64,000 bases of DNA from Roseovarius sp. W115 (GCF_032842945.2 NZ_CP146606.1:1616501-1680500), one strand, 5' to 3'; shown: positions 1-9,243, counted from the stretch's first letter. Notes: a model not told the origin generated them from the sequence alone. Numbers and translations are program-made.

Positions 1-814
1 ATTTTTCCGGTCGTTTTTTGCGATCCCGGTAATTTTCGCCTGGCTTGCTCTTCGTGGGGAGATGCGGTCGGGACTCAAAGTAGAGTCTCGTATGGGTCAT
101 TTCTGGCGCGGCGTTGTGGGAACGACGGCAATGGGGTTGATGTTTGCGGGCTTGGGTCTTTTGCCCCTGCCTGAAGTCACGGCTTTGGGCTATGCCGCGC
201 CGCTGCTGGTTGTCGTGTTTGCCGCGATGTTTCTTGATGAAAAGGTCGGTGTCTTTCGGATTGGGGCCGTTGCGCTGGGGCTTGCTGGCGTCCTTATCGT
301 TTTAGCGCCGCGATTGACAACTTTGAGTGGGCCCAATGTCGAAACAGCGCAAGCTGTCGGTGCCGTTCTTGTTCTTCTAGGTGCGACCTGTGCGGCACTG
401 GCGCAGATCTATATTCGAAAGCTTGTGCGGACAGAACGAACCAGCGCGATTGTATTCTATTTCTCGCTGACATCGACACTTCTGTCTTTGCTTACCATAC
501 CCTTCGGATGGGTCATTCCTGGTTTAACAGAGACTGTTTTCTTGATTTCTGCGGGTATACTTGGCGGCGTGGCGCAGATATTTTTGACGTCTGCATACCG
601 GTATGCAGACGTCAGTGTCATTGCGCCTTTCGACTACGCTTCGATGCTGTTTGCCATTGCAATTGGATATGTCTTTTTCGATGAGGTCCCGACGCAGCAG
701 ATGCTGATCGGTGGTGGGCTGGTTATTCTGGCGGGCATCACAATCATATTGAGGGAGCGACAGCTTGGCTTGAAACGTGGTCGGGCGCGGTCGCTCAAAA
801 CACCACAGGGTTAG
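1..814 (+). CDS. EamA/DMT-family inner-membrane transporter, 5' end outside window
   Basis: The reading frame is open from base 2, so the gene starts before the window; an internal ATG lies at 62. About 270 residues are visible, with roughly eight hydrophobic segments and the two-fold EamA layout (PLPEVTALGYAAPL in the first half, YADVSVIAPFDYASMLFAIAIGY in the second, the latter quoted as two joined motifs at its hydrophobic helix). Drug/metabolite transporters of this kind export small metabolites or amino acids; the substrate cannot be told. The basic tail (LKRGRAR) is cytoplasmic. Its stop overlaps the convergent stop of the next gene by a few bases. Confidence 0.85.
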   Translation, partial: FFRSFFAIPVIFAWLALRGEMRSGLKVESRMGHFWRGVVGTTAMGLMFAGLGLLPLPEVTALGYAAPLLVVVFAAMFLDEKVGVFRIGAVALGLAGVLIVLAPRLTTLSGPNVETAQAVGAVLVLLGATCAALAQIYIRKLVRTERTSAIVFYFSLTSTLLSLLTIPFGWVIPGLTETVFLISAGILGGVAQIFLTSAYRYADVSVIAPFDYASMLFAIAIGYVFFDEVPTQQMLIGGGLVILAGITIILRERQLGLKRGRARSLKTPQG

Positions 815-2151
815 CGATCTAACCAGGCATATCGCAAGTAAGCCGGGCGCATCAGCATCCTACGAAAGCGCCCCAATGGAAAGCGCCTGGGCACATGCCA
901 CATTGGCGCTGGGTAAGGAAGTCTGGGCTCAATGCCGCGCACAAGATCGGCCAGCAACCGCCCTGTATAGCTTCCCATTGAGACACCATTGCCGTGAAAG
1001 GCAAAACCGGCAAAACCATCCTCCATTCCCGGAATTGGACCGGCATAGGGGATCAGATCACGTGTCAGACAAACGAACCCCGACCAATAGTATGGCGTCT
1101 CAACGTGTGACCAGGCGGGAAACATGGTGTCGAAATCGGAACGGATTTTCCGGCGAATAGCACTTTCGCTCTGAGGCGTGTGGGTCAATCCTCCACGCAT
1201 ACCAAATAGCATGCGCCCGTCCGGCATAAGCCGGAAATAGTGCAGCAAATGTCGTGTGTCGTAGCACATCTGCGTGCTGGTCCATCCTTGTGCCAGTTGC
1301 TCATCCTGACTAATCGGGCGTGTGACCAGAACACTGGATTGCGTGGGCAAGTACCGCCCAGACATCCAGTTTGGAACGTTGTCCGAGCTATAGCCGTTGG
1401 TGGCCAAAATGAACTTTTTGGCCGTAACAGAGCCGCTTTTTGTGTGAAGTCGGTATTCTGAACCCGGTAGTTTTTCGATATTTGTTACAAGACTTTTTGC
1501 GAAAATCCTTGCACCTGCGTTTTGCGCTGCATGCGCCAGACCAGATGCATATTTGCGGGGATTCAAGGCGAAGCCGATATTGACTGTTGCCGCACCATGG
1601 AATGGTCCGTTCATCCCGGTCTGGACTAATTCTTCCGGAGGAATGATTTGGGTTTCAAGCCCGTACAAATCCCGCGTCTGATCAACGCCTGCCTTTAGAT
1701 CTTCAAAGTCCCGCGCTCTGTGCGCCAGTTGCGTTTCCCCATCGGAATGGCGGTCGACCTCCAGCCCAAGCCGGTCAATAAGCCCATCAACACATTCAAC
1801 GGCTGATTTTTCAGCCTGGCAAAACCCCCTTGCTTCTTCTTTGCCAAAGCGTGCAACCAAATCTGCATGACTGGCTTTTGCGCCACCTAAACAGCAGAAC
1901 CCACCATTACGCCCTGAAGCGCCCCAATATGGGTGTTGTGCCTCTAGGACAGTTACGCCCAACCCTGCCTCGGCCAGGTGCAGCGCTGCGGACAGGCCGG
2001 TGAACCCAGCACCTATGATCGCAACATCTGTTTTGATTTCCGAGTTCAATGATGGCCAATCCTGCGGCTCCACTGTTTCGGCCCACCAGCAGGATTCAAT
2101 CGGACCCGCCCCATATGCTTCGTCTTCCCATATCCTGTCTAGGTCGTTCAT
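811..2151 (-). CDS. FAD-dependent amine oxidase of the DAO family (PuuB/OrdL-like)
   Basis: 446 residues. An N-terminal Rossmann FAD site (IGAGFTGLSAALHLAEAG, about residues 46-63, ending in an acidic VLE strand) is followed by WGASGRNGGFC, typical of gamma-glutamylputrescine oxidases and other OrdL-like members of the glycine oxidase/DAO family. The C-terminal FHGNGVSMGSYTGRLLADL is the second FAD-contact region. These cytoplasmic enzymes oxidise an amine to an aldehyde and make H2O2 and ammonia. The neighbours (aminotransferase, GntR regulator, polyamine-type ABC importer) suggest a diamine or polyamine catabolic role. The exact substrate is inferred, not shown. Confidence 0.8.
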   Translation of the reverse strand: MNDLDRIWEDEAYGAGPIESCWWAETVEPQDWPSLNSEIKTDVAIIGAGFTGLSAALHLAEAGLGVTVLEAQHPYWGASGRNGGFCCLGGAKASHADLVARFGKEEARGFCQAEKSAVECVDGLIDRLGLEVDRHSDGETQLAHRARDFEDLKAGVDQTRDLYGLETQIIPPEELVQTGMNGPFHGAATVNIGFALNPRKYASGLAHAAQNAGARIFAKSLVTNIEKLPGSEYRLHTKSGSVTAKKFILATNGYSSDNVPNWMSGRYLPTQSSVLVTRPISQDEQLAQGWTSTQMCYDTRHLLHYFRLMPDGRMLFGMRGGLTHTPQSESAIRRKIRSDFDTMFPAWSHVETPYYWSGFVCLTRDLIPYAGPIPGMEDGFAGFAFHGNGVSMGSYTGRLLADLVRGIEPRLPYPAPMWHVPRRFPLGRFRRMLMRPAYLRYAWLDR

Positions 2152-2180
2152 ACGTATTTTGCGGCTTTCTGGCTGTTGGA

Positions 2181-2190
2181 TTTGATCAAA
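2181..2190. promoter_or_regulatory. Palindrome TTTGATCAAA, candidate operator
   Basis: A perfect 10-bp palindrome sits in the 130-bp divergent spacer between the oxidoreductase and the GntR-type regulator. A near copy (TTTGATCATA) lies upstream of the aminotransferase. Shared placement at the control regions of one cluster makes it a candidate site for the regulator encoded between them; this is inference. Confidence 0.4.
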
Positions 2191-2281
2191 AAGATCATAC
2201 TGCGTAAAATGATACTCTATTCACCTCGTGGCCAAGCTCGCAAGCTGGGATTGGCCGTGACCTTTGAAAGGTACGGTTCTG

Positions 2282-2971
2282 ATGAATAAGTCAGCTGGCA
2301 AGGTTGAACTAGCCGCGCAAAGGCAAGCCGCGCTTCCGGCGCATCAGGTCATTTATCAGACCTTGCGAGACATGATTTTGTTTGGGGATCTGGCGCCGGG
2401 CCAGGCAGTGACCATTCAGGGTTTGACAGATCAGCTTGGTGCAGGAATGACGCCTGTGCGAGAGGCCATTCGTCGCTTGACGGCGGAAGGGGCTTTGGAG
2501 TTTCAAGGCAACCGCCGTGTCTGTGTTCCAACGCTCAGTGCTGAAAACATAAGCGAGCTTATCTTGGCGCGTCAGTGGCTTGATCCGCATTTGGTACTAA
2601 GGGCAACGGAACGGGCGACACTCGAAGACCTGGCACATCTCAAATCACTCGATCATGCATTGGACCAAGCGATTGCACGTGGAGATTTGCGCGAATACTT
2701 GCATGAGAACTATCAGTTCCACACACAAATCTATGCGATTGCTGACGCACCAATTCTGGCAGATTTGGCAGAAGGCCTCTGGCTTCGATTTGGACCATCG
2801 CTGAGAGTTGTTTGTGGGCGCATTGGAACTCAGAGCCTTCCTGATAAGCACAAGGACATTTTGGATGCGATGCATGCACGTGATGCCGAAGCTGCAGCGC
2901 GCGCCATTCGAGAAGATGTCATTCAAGGAATGGAACAAGTGCGCCAATCACTGGAAGTCAGCTCTAAGTAA
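2282..2971 (+). CDS. GntR-family transcriptional regulator, FCD (FadR-like) subgroup
   Basis: 229 residues from the ATG at 2282, which has an AAAGG ribosome site about 10 bases upstream; an in-frame TTG at 2264 is less likely. The N-terminal winged helix shows the GntR signature MTPVREAIRRLTAEGALE. The all-helical C-terminal FCD domain has spaced residues (ENYQFHTQIY, RIGTQ, KHKDILDAMHARD) that in this family bind a metal and a small carboxylate or amine ligand. It is encoded between the divergent oxidase and the aminotransferase, so it most likely controls these amine-catabolism genes. Confidence 0.85.
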   Translation: MNKSAGKVELAAQRQAALPAHQVIYQTLRDMILFGDLAPGQAVTIQGLTDQLGAGMTPVREAIRRLTAEGALEFQGNRRVCVPTLSAENISELILARQWLDPHLVLRATERATLEDLAHLKSLDHALDQAIARGDLREYLHENYQFHTQIYAIADAPILADLAEGLWLRFGPSLRVVCGRIGTQSLPDKHKDILDAMHARDAEAAARAIREDVIQGMEQVRQSLEVSSK

Positions 2972-2995
2972 GCTGAGTCGATTGACTCAAAATAA

Positions 2996-3005
2996 TTTGA
3001 TCATA
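2996..3005. promoter_or_regulatory. TTTGATCATA, second candidate operator
   Basis: This matches the palindrome at 2181-2190 in 8 of 10 bases and keeps the TGATCA core. It lies 53 bp before the aminotransferase start, where a regulator would overlap a promoter. The assignment to the neighbouring GntR-type protein is inference. Confidence 0.35.
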
Positions 3006-3058
3006 TTCTGTGCATACGGCGACTAGCGCCGCTTTTTCCATAGTCCGAGAGGTGCGCC

Positions 3059-4456
3059 ATGTCGCTGATCACCAACCATATGCCCACCAGTGAATTGCAG
3101 GCTCTTGATGCTGCGCATCACTTGCATCCTTTCACGCATGGTCATGACTTGGCCAAGAAGGGCGCTCGGGTAATCACGCGCGCCAAAGGTGTCACCCTGA
3201 CTGATAGCGACGGGAACGAGTTTCTCGATGCGATGGCGGGATTGTGGTGCGTGAATCTGGGATACGGACGACACGAATTGGCCGAAGCAGCTGCGCGCCA
3301 GATGAAAGAACTTCCCTACTACAATACGTTTTTCCAGACGACGCATGTGCCTGCGATTGCGCTGGCGGACCGGCTGGCGGAGCTGACTCCGTATGATCTG
3401 AACAACGTGTTTTTCGCCAGTTCTGGATCAGAAGCTAACGACACAAACATTCGCCTTGTCCGCACCTATTGGCAGGAGAAAGGCCATCCGCAAAAGAACA
3501 TCATTGTCACCCGCAAGAATGCCTATCATGGATCCTCCATGGGCAGCGCATCTTTGGGTGGAATGGCCTATATGCACGCCCAAGGCGGGATGCCGATCCC
3601 GGACATTCATCATATTGATCAACCACATTGGTGGGCCGAGGGCGGGGATATGGACCCCAATGAGTTTGGCCTGCAGCGTGCACGCGCACTGGAAGAGGCT
3701 ATTCTTGAACTCGGTGAAGATCGGGTAGGGGCCTTTATCGGTGAGCCGATCCAAGGCGCAGGTGGCGTGATCATTCCACCAGACACCTACTGGCCCGAAA
3801 TTCAGCGCATTTGCGACAAGTACAACATTCTTCTGATTGCCGATGAGGTGATTTGTGGGTTTGGGCGTACAGGCAAGTGGTTTGGCTGTGAAACTATGGG
3901 CATTCGCCCTCATATTATGACGGTCGCCAAGGGTATTAGCTCGGGCTATGCCCCTGTGGGTGGGTCGATCCTTTGTGATGAAGTGGCCGAGGTTCTTAAC
4001 AACTGCGAATTCAGCCATGGGTATACGTATTCGGGCCACCCGGTGACCTGTGCGGTTGCGCTCGAAAACCTGCGTATTCTCGATGAAGAAGGCATTGTTG
4101 ACCGGGCTGGAAACGAAACAGCGCCTTATCTGAAAGAAAAGTGGGAATCACTCGCAGACCATCCGTTAGTTGGCGAGGCTAGAATCATTGGCTTGATGGG
4201 GTCTATCGCGTTGACCCCGGATAAAGCCAGTCGCGCCAAGTTTGCATCAGATGCAGGGACTGTTGGCTTGATGTGCCGTGAGCATTGTTTTGCGAACAGC
4301 CTGATCATGCGGCATGTGGGTGATCGTATGGTGATTTCGCCGCCGCTGATCATCACCAAGGATGAAGTGGATCAGTTAATTGCGCGCGCCTCGCGGGCGC
4401 TTGACCTGACGCATAAGCAGTTAATCAATGAAGGCATGATGAAGGCGGCTAGCTAA
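3059..4456 (+). CDS. Class III PLP aminotransferase (putrescine/diamine:pyruvate type)
   Basis: 465 residues, the usual length for class III omega-aminotransferases. Visible are the N-terminal LHPFTHG and DAMAGLWCVNLGYGR segments, SSGSEANDTNIRL (PLP phosphate contact), the Asp of IADEVICGFGRTG, and the Schiff-base lysine in TVAKGISSGYAPVG (about residue 290). The closest remembered groups are SpuC-type putrescine:pyruvate aminotransferase and the diaminobutyrate transaminase DoeD; sequence reading does not separate them. An AGAGGTG ribosome site precedes the ATG. It fits a pathway from diamines to aminoaldehydes with the neighbouring oxidase and importer. Confidence 0.85.
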   Translation: MSLITNHMPTSELQALDAAHHLHPFTHGHDLAKKGARVITRAKGVTLTDSDGNEFLDAMAGLWCVNLGYGRHELAEAAARQMKELPYYNTFFQTTHVPAIALADRLAELTPYDLNNVFFASSGSEANDTNIRLVRTYWQEKGHPQKNIIVTRKNAYHGSSMGSASLGGMAYMHAQGGMPIPDIHHIDQPHWWAEGGDMDPNEFGLQRARALEEAILELGEDRVGAFIGEPIQGAGGVIIPPDTYWPEIQRICDKYNILLIADEVICGFGRTGKWFGCETMGIRPHIMTVAKGISSGYAPVGGSILCDEVAEVLNNCEFSHGYTYSGHPVTCAVALENLRILDEEGIVDRAGNETAPYLKEKWESLADHPLVGEARIIGLMGSIALTPDKASRAKFASDAGTVGLMCREHCFANSLIMRHVGDRMVISPPLIITKDEVDQLIARASRALDLTHKQLINEGMMKAAS

Positions 4457-4467
4457 ACCGCGCTCCA

Positions 4468-5652
4468 TCATGGTTTTACAAAGAGCTTTCTGGGCATGTC
4501 GCAGAAAGCTTCGGCAGGTCCTGTGTCTTTGATCAGGATAGACTCCGTCGTCTCGAGACCCCAGGTATCCATCCAAAGCGCTGGCATGAAATGAAAGGTC
4601 ATGCCAGGCTCCAAAACCGTTGTGTCCTCGGTACGGATTGATGCTGTCCGCTCACCCCAATCAGGGGGATAGCTCAGCCCAATGGGATACCCCATGCGCC
4701 CGTCGCGCTTGATGCCGTATTTGGTCAACACATTCATGAACGCATTCGCAATGTCACATGTCCGATTGCCAGCGCGTGCAGCGTTTAGTCCGGCTTCGAT
4801 CCCTTCAATCTGCGCCTTTTCAGCTTCAAGCATGTCAGGCGGGGGTGTTCCGAGAAACACGGTTCGGCATAGAGGGGCGTGGTACCGGTGATGACATCCT
4901 GACAATTCAAAAAATGTAGCTTCACCCGCCTGCATTTCGTCACCGTTCCACGTCAAATGCGCTGCTGTGGCGTCGAGACCAGAAGGGGTAAGCGGCAGGA
5001 TTGCAGGATAGTCGCCCCAAATATCATCTACGCCCGAAATTCCCGCGTGAAAGATGTCTGCCACCAGATCATTTTTACGCATACCCGGCTCGGCGCGTTT
5101 AATTGCCGTATGTACCACTTTTTCCGATATTTTCGCCGCACGGCGGATCATGGCAATCTCGTCTTCTGATTTCGCCAGCCGTTGCCAATTCACAAGTGCG
5201 GTTGCATCGAGCAGGGTTGCGTTTGGCAATTCGGCGGCAAGAACAGCGTGCGCCTTGGCGGAGTAATAGTAGTTCTCCATCTCAACTCCGATGCGCGCAC
5301 CGGAATGCCCCAAGTCAATTATGTGTCGAGCCAGATCTTGCATCGGATGGCGCTCTGTGGATTGCACAAAATCATCCGAATACCCAAGGATGAATTCATC
5401 CTCCATCCAACATGTGCGCCGCCCACCAAGCATGTCCATATAGCGGCCCCACCAAATTGGTAGACCATCCTGTGTTAGAATGACCCCTTGGTGCACGTAG
5501 AAAGACCACCCATCATAACCAGTGAGCCAGTTTTGGTTGGAGGGGTCGGTTACGAACAGAAGATCAATGCCCGCGTCACCCATTGCACGACGTGTCTTTG
5601 CGATTCGGCGGTGATACTCAGTATTTGAAAATACGGTGCGTTTTTTGCTCAT
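4468..5652 (-). CDS. M24-fold hydrolase, creatinase/ectoine-hydrolase (DoeA/EutD)-like
   Basis: 394 residues from the ATG at 5652 (an upstream in-frame ATG at 5691 would add 13 residues). It has an N-terminal creatinase domain and a C-terminal pita-bread domain. Where metal-dependent M24 peptidases carry two Asp ligands, this protein has FFELSG (Glu about 249) and HAPLCRT, so canonical metal binding looks lost, as in creatinase and, as I recall, ectoine hydrolase EutD, which uses a catalytic Glu. It lies convergent with a class III aminotransferase that could be DoeD-like, but no DoeB deacetylase is visible. An ectoine or a related amidine/amide substrate is possible; the substrate is not proven. 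Confidence 0.7.
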   Translation of the reverse strand: MSKKRTVFSNTEYHRRIAKTRRAMGDAGIDLLFVTDPSNQNWLTGYDGWSFYVHQGVILTQDGLPIWWGRYMDMLGGRRTCWMEDEFILGYSDDFVQSTERHPMQDLARHIIDLGHSGARIGVEMENYYYSAKAHAVLAAELPNATLLDATALVNWQRLAKSEDEIAMIRRAAKISEKVVHTAIKRAEPGMRKNDLVADIFHAGISGVDDIWGDYPAILPLTPSGLDATAAHLTWNGDEMQAGEATFFELSGCHHRYHAPLCRTVFLGTPPPDMLEAEKAQIEGIEAGLNAARAGNRTCDIANAFMNVLTKYGIKRDGRMGYPIGLSYPPDWGERTASIRTEDTTVLEPGMTFHFMPALWMDTWGLETTESILIKDTGPAEAFCDMPRKLFVKP

Positions 5653-6048
5653 GTTGGTTTGGTCCTTTTGACCCTCACATTCAAAACTCATTAGCGAACC
5701 AAGGTCAAAAGTGAATTCAGCGCAACGTTTTGCACCCGGTCAATATCTAGGTGTTGACGCTTCGAAAAAGAAGCGCACATTGGTATACAGCGGGAGGAGA
5801 AATACGCAGAAGACATGGGATGTGCGCGTTGGTGCCAGCCCTGCGTTTTTGTAGCGAAAACTGTTTTGCGTTTCTGGTTTCCGCAATCTTGCCTCACACT
5901 TGGGGCGCGAAATAAAAGCAGGGCGAGACGAGAAACGGGAATTTCTCAAACCTTGTTGAAATATCGGGCCACTCAATTGGCGGCCTGGCACTTTGGTGCC
6001 CGCGGTGACTGGCCACGGGTAGAGGGACTGAAGATAAAGAAGGGTGAA
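5653..6048. other. Divergent intergenic spacer, no gene recognised
   Basis: About 395 bp between the hydrolase and the flavin reductase, transcribed away from each other. It must hold both promoters. I see open frames running through it but no start with a ribosome site and no protein-like composition, and no strong hairpin. Confidence 0.5.
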
Positions 6049-6624
6049 ATGACGGACATAGTTTGCCTTTTGGGTAGCCCGCGGAAGGCGGGCAACAGTG
6101 ATCTTTTGGCAGAGAGGTTTTGCGCAGCCGCAGAGGTCCACGGCGCACAAACTCAAACGCATTCTCTGCGCGATTTGCGGTTTCAAGGATATACGGAAGC
6201 TAACGGTCATATGAATGAATATGGGCCTGACGATGATCTTGGACCTGTGCTTGCCGATGTTGAAGGTGCAGATGTGTTGGTGCTCGCGACACCAATTTAC
6301 TTCTGTAACATTTCCGGTTTGACCAAACTGGCGCTCGACCGTTTCTTTGCTTTTCTGGTGCCAGATTACCTTACAGCCGAGATCCCCTCAAAACTTGGTC
6401 GCGATAAGACTTTGGTTTTTGTTCAGACCCAAGGTGAAAGCGAAGATCACTACACGGATATCCTGGAGCAGTATGCACCAGCTTTTGATAAGCTTGGGTT
6501 CACACATCGCTATCTCCTGCGTGCGTGTAATGTAAGAGGGTTTGGTGATATCACCCGCCATACTGAAGCTCTGATGGAAGCTGATCTTTTGGCCCGGCGC
6601 ATTGTGTTGGGAAATGAAGCATAG
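6049..6624 (+). CDS. NAD(P)H-dependent FMN reductase / flavodoxin-fold protein
   Basis: 191 residues from the ATG at 6049, preceded by GAAGGGTGA as ribosome site. The flavodoxin-like fold is shown by LLGSPRKAGNSDLLAERF near the N-terminus (FMN phosphate loop) and by TPIYFCNISGLTKLALDRF around residue 85-103, as in the iron-sulfur flavoprotein/WrbA-like FMN reductase family. The Cys cluster of true iron-sulfur flavoproteins is not present. It may supply reduced flavin or act as a quinone reductase; the substrate is unknown. A 200-bp spacer separates it from the ABC importer genes. Confidence 0.75.
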   Translation: MTDIVCLLGSPRKAGNSDLLAERFCAAAEVHGAQTQTHSLRDLRFQGYTEANGHMNEYGPDDDLGPVLADVEGADVLVLATPIYFCNISGLTKLALDRFFAFLVPDYLTAEIPSKLGRDKTLVFVQTQGESEDHYTDILEQYAPAFDKLGFTHRYLLRACNVRGFGDITRHTEALMEADLLARRIVLGNEA

Positions 6625-6743
6625 CCCTTGGCAATATGAGGTTTCTATCTGGACGTGACACGTGGTGTTTCAGGGTCTTTATTGGCGCGTGTGCGTGCAA
6701 AGAAAGCGAATGATTAGTGAAGGCCCAGAATTTCGTTAAGTTT

Positions 6744-6761
6744 TCTTGCATAAAAGCAAGA
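6744..6761. promoter_or_regulatory. Inverted repeat TCTTGC-N6-GCAAGA upstream of ABC importer
   Basis: A perfect 6-bp dyad with a 6-base AT-rich spacer lies 64 bp before the ATPase start. The position suits an operator; no protein can be assigned. Confidence 0.35.
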
Positions 6762-6824
6762 ATCCCGATTTAAGTGTCAGCCGAACGCGGGAAAACTCGC
6801 GAAGCATAAAATGGGGAGACACTC

Positions 6825-7928
6825 TTGCTAGACTCGCAATCCAGCGATGCGTTTGTCGCATTTGAGCGTGTGCAAAAGAGTTATGATGGAGAGATACTGG
6901 TCGTCAAAGACCTGAACTTGTCCATCCCGAAAGGTGAATTTTTGACAATGCTTGGGCCTTCTGGGTCAGGCAAGACAACCTGTCTGATGATGCTTGCTGG
7001 TTTTGAGACAGCAACTCATGGCAAAATTCTCCTTGATGGCGTGTCAATTAACAACATCCCGCCGCATAAGCGCGGTATCGGAATGGTGTTTCAAAACTAC
7101 GCGCTCTTCCCGCATATGACTGTGGCGGAAAACCTGTCCTTCCCGCTAGAGGTTCGCAAGCTGGGCAAATCGGATCGTGAAGCCAAAGTTAAACGCGCAC
7201 TTGATATGGTGCAAATGGGCGATTTTGGCGGTCGCAGACCTGCTCAACTTTCGGGTGGTCAACAACAGCGTATCGCCCTCGCGCGTGCACTGGTGTTTGA
7301 GCCGGAACTGGTTTTGATGGACGAACCGCTTGGCGCACTTGACAAGCAGTTGCGCGAGCACATGCAGTTTGAGATCACCAATCTTGCGCATGATCTTGGC
7401 ATCACGACAGTGTATGTGACACACGACCAGACAGAAGCACTAACAATGTCAGACCGTGTTGCTGTGTTTGACGATGGCCGTATCCAGCAGATTGATGCGC
7501 CCGATGTTCTATATGAAAGCCCCAAGAACAGTTTCGTGGCGCAGTTTATCGGTGAGAACAACACGCTTGTTGGCACTGTCAAAGAGATCAAAGGCGAAAT
7601 TGCTTTGGTGGAACTTGATGACGGTGAACTGATTGATTGCAAACCTGTGAACGTCAGCGCCGTCGGTGATCGCACACTGGTGTCGATCCGGCCGGAACGT
7701 GTGGAATTCGATAAGAACCGCCTTAAGAAGGGCACCCATACAATCAAGGCTGAAGTTCTGGAATTCATCTACATGGGTGACATTTTCCGCACGCGGCTTC
7801 GCGTGGCAGGGAACGACAACTTTGTGATCAAATCGCGAAATGCGCCTGATCAGGTACGCCTAACGCCGGGTGAAACGATTGAAATCGGCTGGTTGCCGGA
7901 AGATTGTCGGGCGCTGGATGCGCCCTAG
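6825..7928 (+). CDS. potA: ABC importer ATPase, spermidine/putrescine type (PotA-like)
   Basis: 367 residues starting at TTG, chosen because GGGGAG sits 8 bases upstream and the frame has no better start. Walker A is GPSGSGKTT (about residues 44-52), the signature is LSGGQQQRIALARAL, Walker B is LVLMDEPLGALD, and the switch His is in VTHDQTEA. A C-terminal TOBE regulatory domain (VSIRPERVEF) follows, as in PotA. It energises uptake at the cytoplasmic face of the two permeases encoded downstream. Operon order ATPase, binding protein, permease, permease is typical of polyamine-type systems in this group. The substrate is inferred. Confidence 0.85.
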   Translation: MLDSQSSDAFVAFERVQKSYDGEILVVKDLNLSIPKGEFLTMLGPSGSGKTTCLMMLAGFETATHGKILLDGVSINNIPPHKRGIGMVFQNYALFPHMTVAENLSFPLEVRKLGKSDREAKVKRALDMVQMGDFGGRRPAQLSGGQQQRIALARALVFEPELVLMDEPLGALDKQLREHMQFEITNLAHDLGITTVYVTHDQTEALTMSDRVAVFDDGRIQQIDAPDVLYESPKNSFVAQFIGENNTLVGTVKEIKGEIALVELDDGELIDCKPVNVSAVGDRTLVSIRPERVEFDKNRLKKGTHTIKAEVLEFIYMGDIFRTRLRVAGNDNFVIKSRNAPDQVRLTPGETIEIGWLPEDCRALDAP

Positions 7929-8047
7929 AAACTAGAGAATTCGAACTGCTCAAACGGAGGCGGTGCGAATAAACTGAGGCTTTGGATTTTCATCCCGTGA
8001 ACCGAGGCTCAAAATGTAAAAAACGGGAAGATACTTGGGAGTATGAA

Positions 8048-9169
8048 ATGAAACTGACGACAACACTTATGGCATCGACCGCTCTTGTGGTTGCGGCTGG
8101 GTCGGCGTTTGCTGACGGCCATGCCAAAATGGCAGACTCCATGACAGTGGTTTCGTGGGGCGGTGCTTACCAAAAGAGCCAACAGAACGCCTACACCATT
8201 CCTTACGCGGAAATGCACGAAGGTCTGGAAGTCATCTGGGACGAAAGCTCTGCAGAGGCTGTGGCAAAGCTGCGGGCGATGGACGAAGCCGGCAGCGTAA
8301 CCTGGGATGTCGTTGACGTCGTAGCGGCAGACGCGCTGCGTCTCTGCGACGAAGGTCTGGCGATTGAAATCGATCCTGAGAAGGATCTTGCAGCTGCACC
8401 TGATGGAACGTCTGCTGAGGAAGACTTTGGTGAGCTTTTGGTCGGTGACTGCTTTATCCCGCAGATCGTTTACTCGACTACATTCGGCTTCCGTACAGAT
8501 ATGGTGCCAGACGGCGTTGAGCCTCCAAGCCAAATCTGTGACGTATTTGACTTGGAGAAGTATCCAGGCAAGCGCTCGCTAGAAAAGCGCCCGATCAACA
8601 ACGTCGAATGGGCTCTGCTCTGTGACGGTGTTGCCAAGGAAGACGTATATGACGTTCTGGCCACCGAAGAAGGTCAGCAACAGGCGCTCGACAAGCTTTC
8701 GACGATCAAAGACAACGTGATCTGGTGGTCCGCTGGTGCCGACACGCCTCAGCTTCTGGCCGATGGCGAAGTTTTCATGGGTTCGACCTACAATGGCCGC
8801 CTCTTTGCAGCGATCGAAGAGCAGAAGCAGCCGATTGGCATGATGTGGGATGCTCAGGTGTTTGACCTGGACGGCTGGATCATTCCGGCGAACTTGCCTG
8901 AGGATCGTCTGCACCGCGCCATGGACTTTGTGAAGTTTGCGACAGACACGCAGCGTCTGGCAGATCAAGCCAAGTACATCTCGTACGGCCCAGCGCGTGC
9001 ATCCTCTGCACCGCTTGTTGGTCAGCACGCAGAGTTGGGTATCGATATGGCACCACATATGCCCACCGATCCAAACAACGCCGCGAACACGTTCCTCTAT
9101 AACTACGAGTTCTGGGCGGACTATCGTGACGACATCGACGCCAAATTCCAGGCGTGGCTGGCTCAATAA
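8048..9169 (+). CDS. Periplasmic solute-binding protein, polyamine type (PotD/PotF-like)
   Basis: 373 residues from the ATG at 8048. A Sec signal peptide (MKLTTTLMASTALVVAAG, then AFA) is followed by the mature start TVVSWGGAYQKSQQNAY, characteristic of family 1/8 extracellular binding proteins for polyamines. WDVVDVVAADALRLCDEG, YSTTFGFRTD and NNAANTFLYNYEFWADY fit the two-lobed fold. It captures substrate in the periplasm for the downstream permeases. The mature protein has several Cys residues, which could form a disulfide. Putrescine or spermidine is the likely ligand class given the amine-catabolism genes next to it, but this is inference. Confidence 0.85.
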   Translation: MKLTTTLMASTALVVAAGSAFADGHAKMADSMTVVSWGGAYQKSQQNAYTIPYAEMHEGLEVIWDESSAEAVAKLRAMDEAGSVTWDVVDVVAADALRLCDEGLAIEIDPEKDLAAAPDGTSAEEDFGELLVGDCFIPQIVYSTTFGFRTDMVPDGVEPPSQICDVFDLEKYPGKRSLEKRPINNVEWALLCDGVAKEDVYDVLATEEGQQQALDKLSTIKDNVIWWSAGADTPQLLADGEVFMGSTYNGRLFAAIEEQKQPIGMMWDAQVFDLDGWIIPANLPEDRLHRAMDFVKFATDTQRLADQAKYISYGPARASSAPLVGQHAELGIDMAPHMPTDPNNAANTFLYNYEFWADYRDDIDAKFQAWLAQ

Positions 9170-9193
9170 TTTGAGCTTTTGCTAGAATACCGG

Positions 9194-9213
9194 GAAGGGC
9201 CCATGGGCCCTTC
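9194..9213 (+). promoter_or_regulatory. Intercistronic GC-rich stem-loop after binding-protein gene
   Basis: GAAGGGCCC pairs with GGGCCCTTC around a two-base centre in the 74-bp gap between binding protein and first permease. Such hairpins commonly protect the abundant binding-protein mRNA or partly stop transcription, giving more binding protein than permease. Confidence 0.5.
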
Positions 9214-9243
9214 TCACAATAATAAAAGACCGACGGGACAAAG

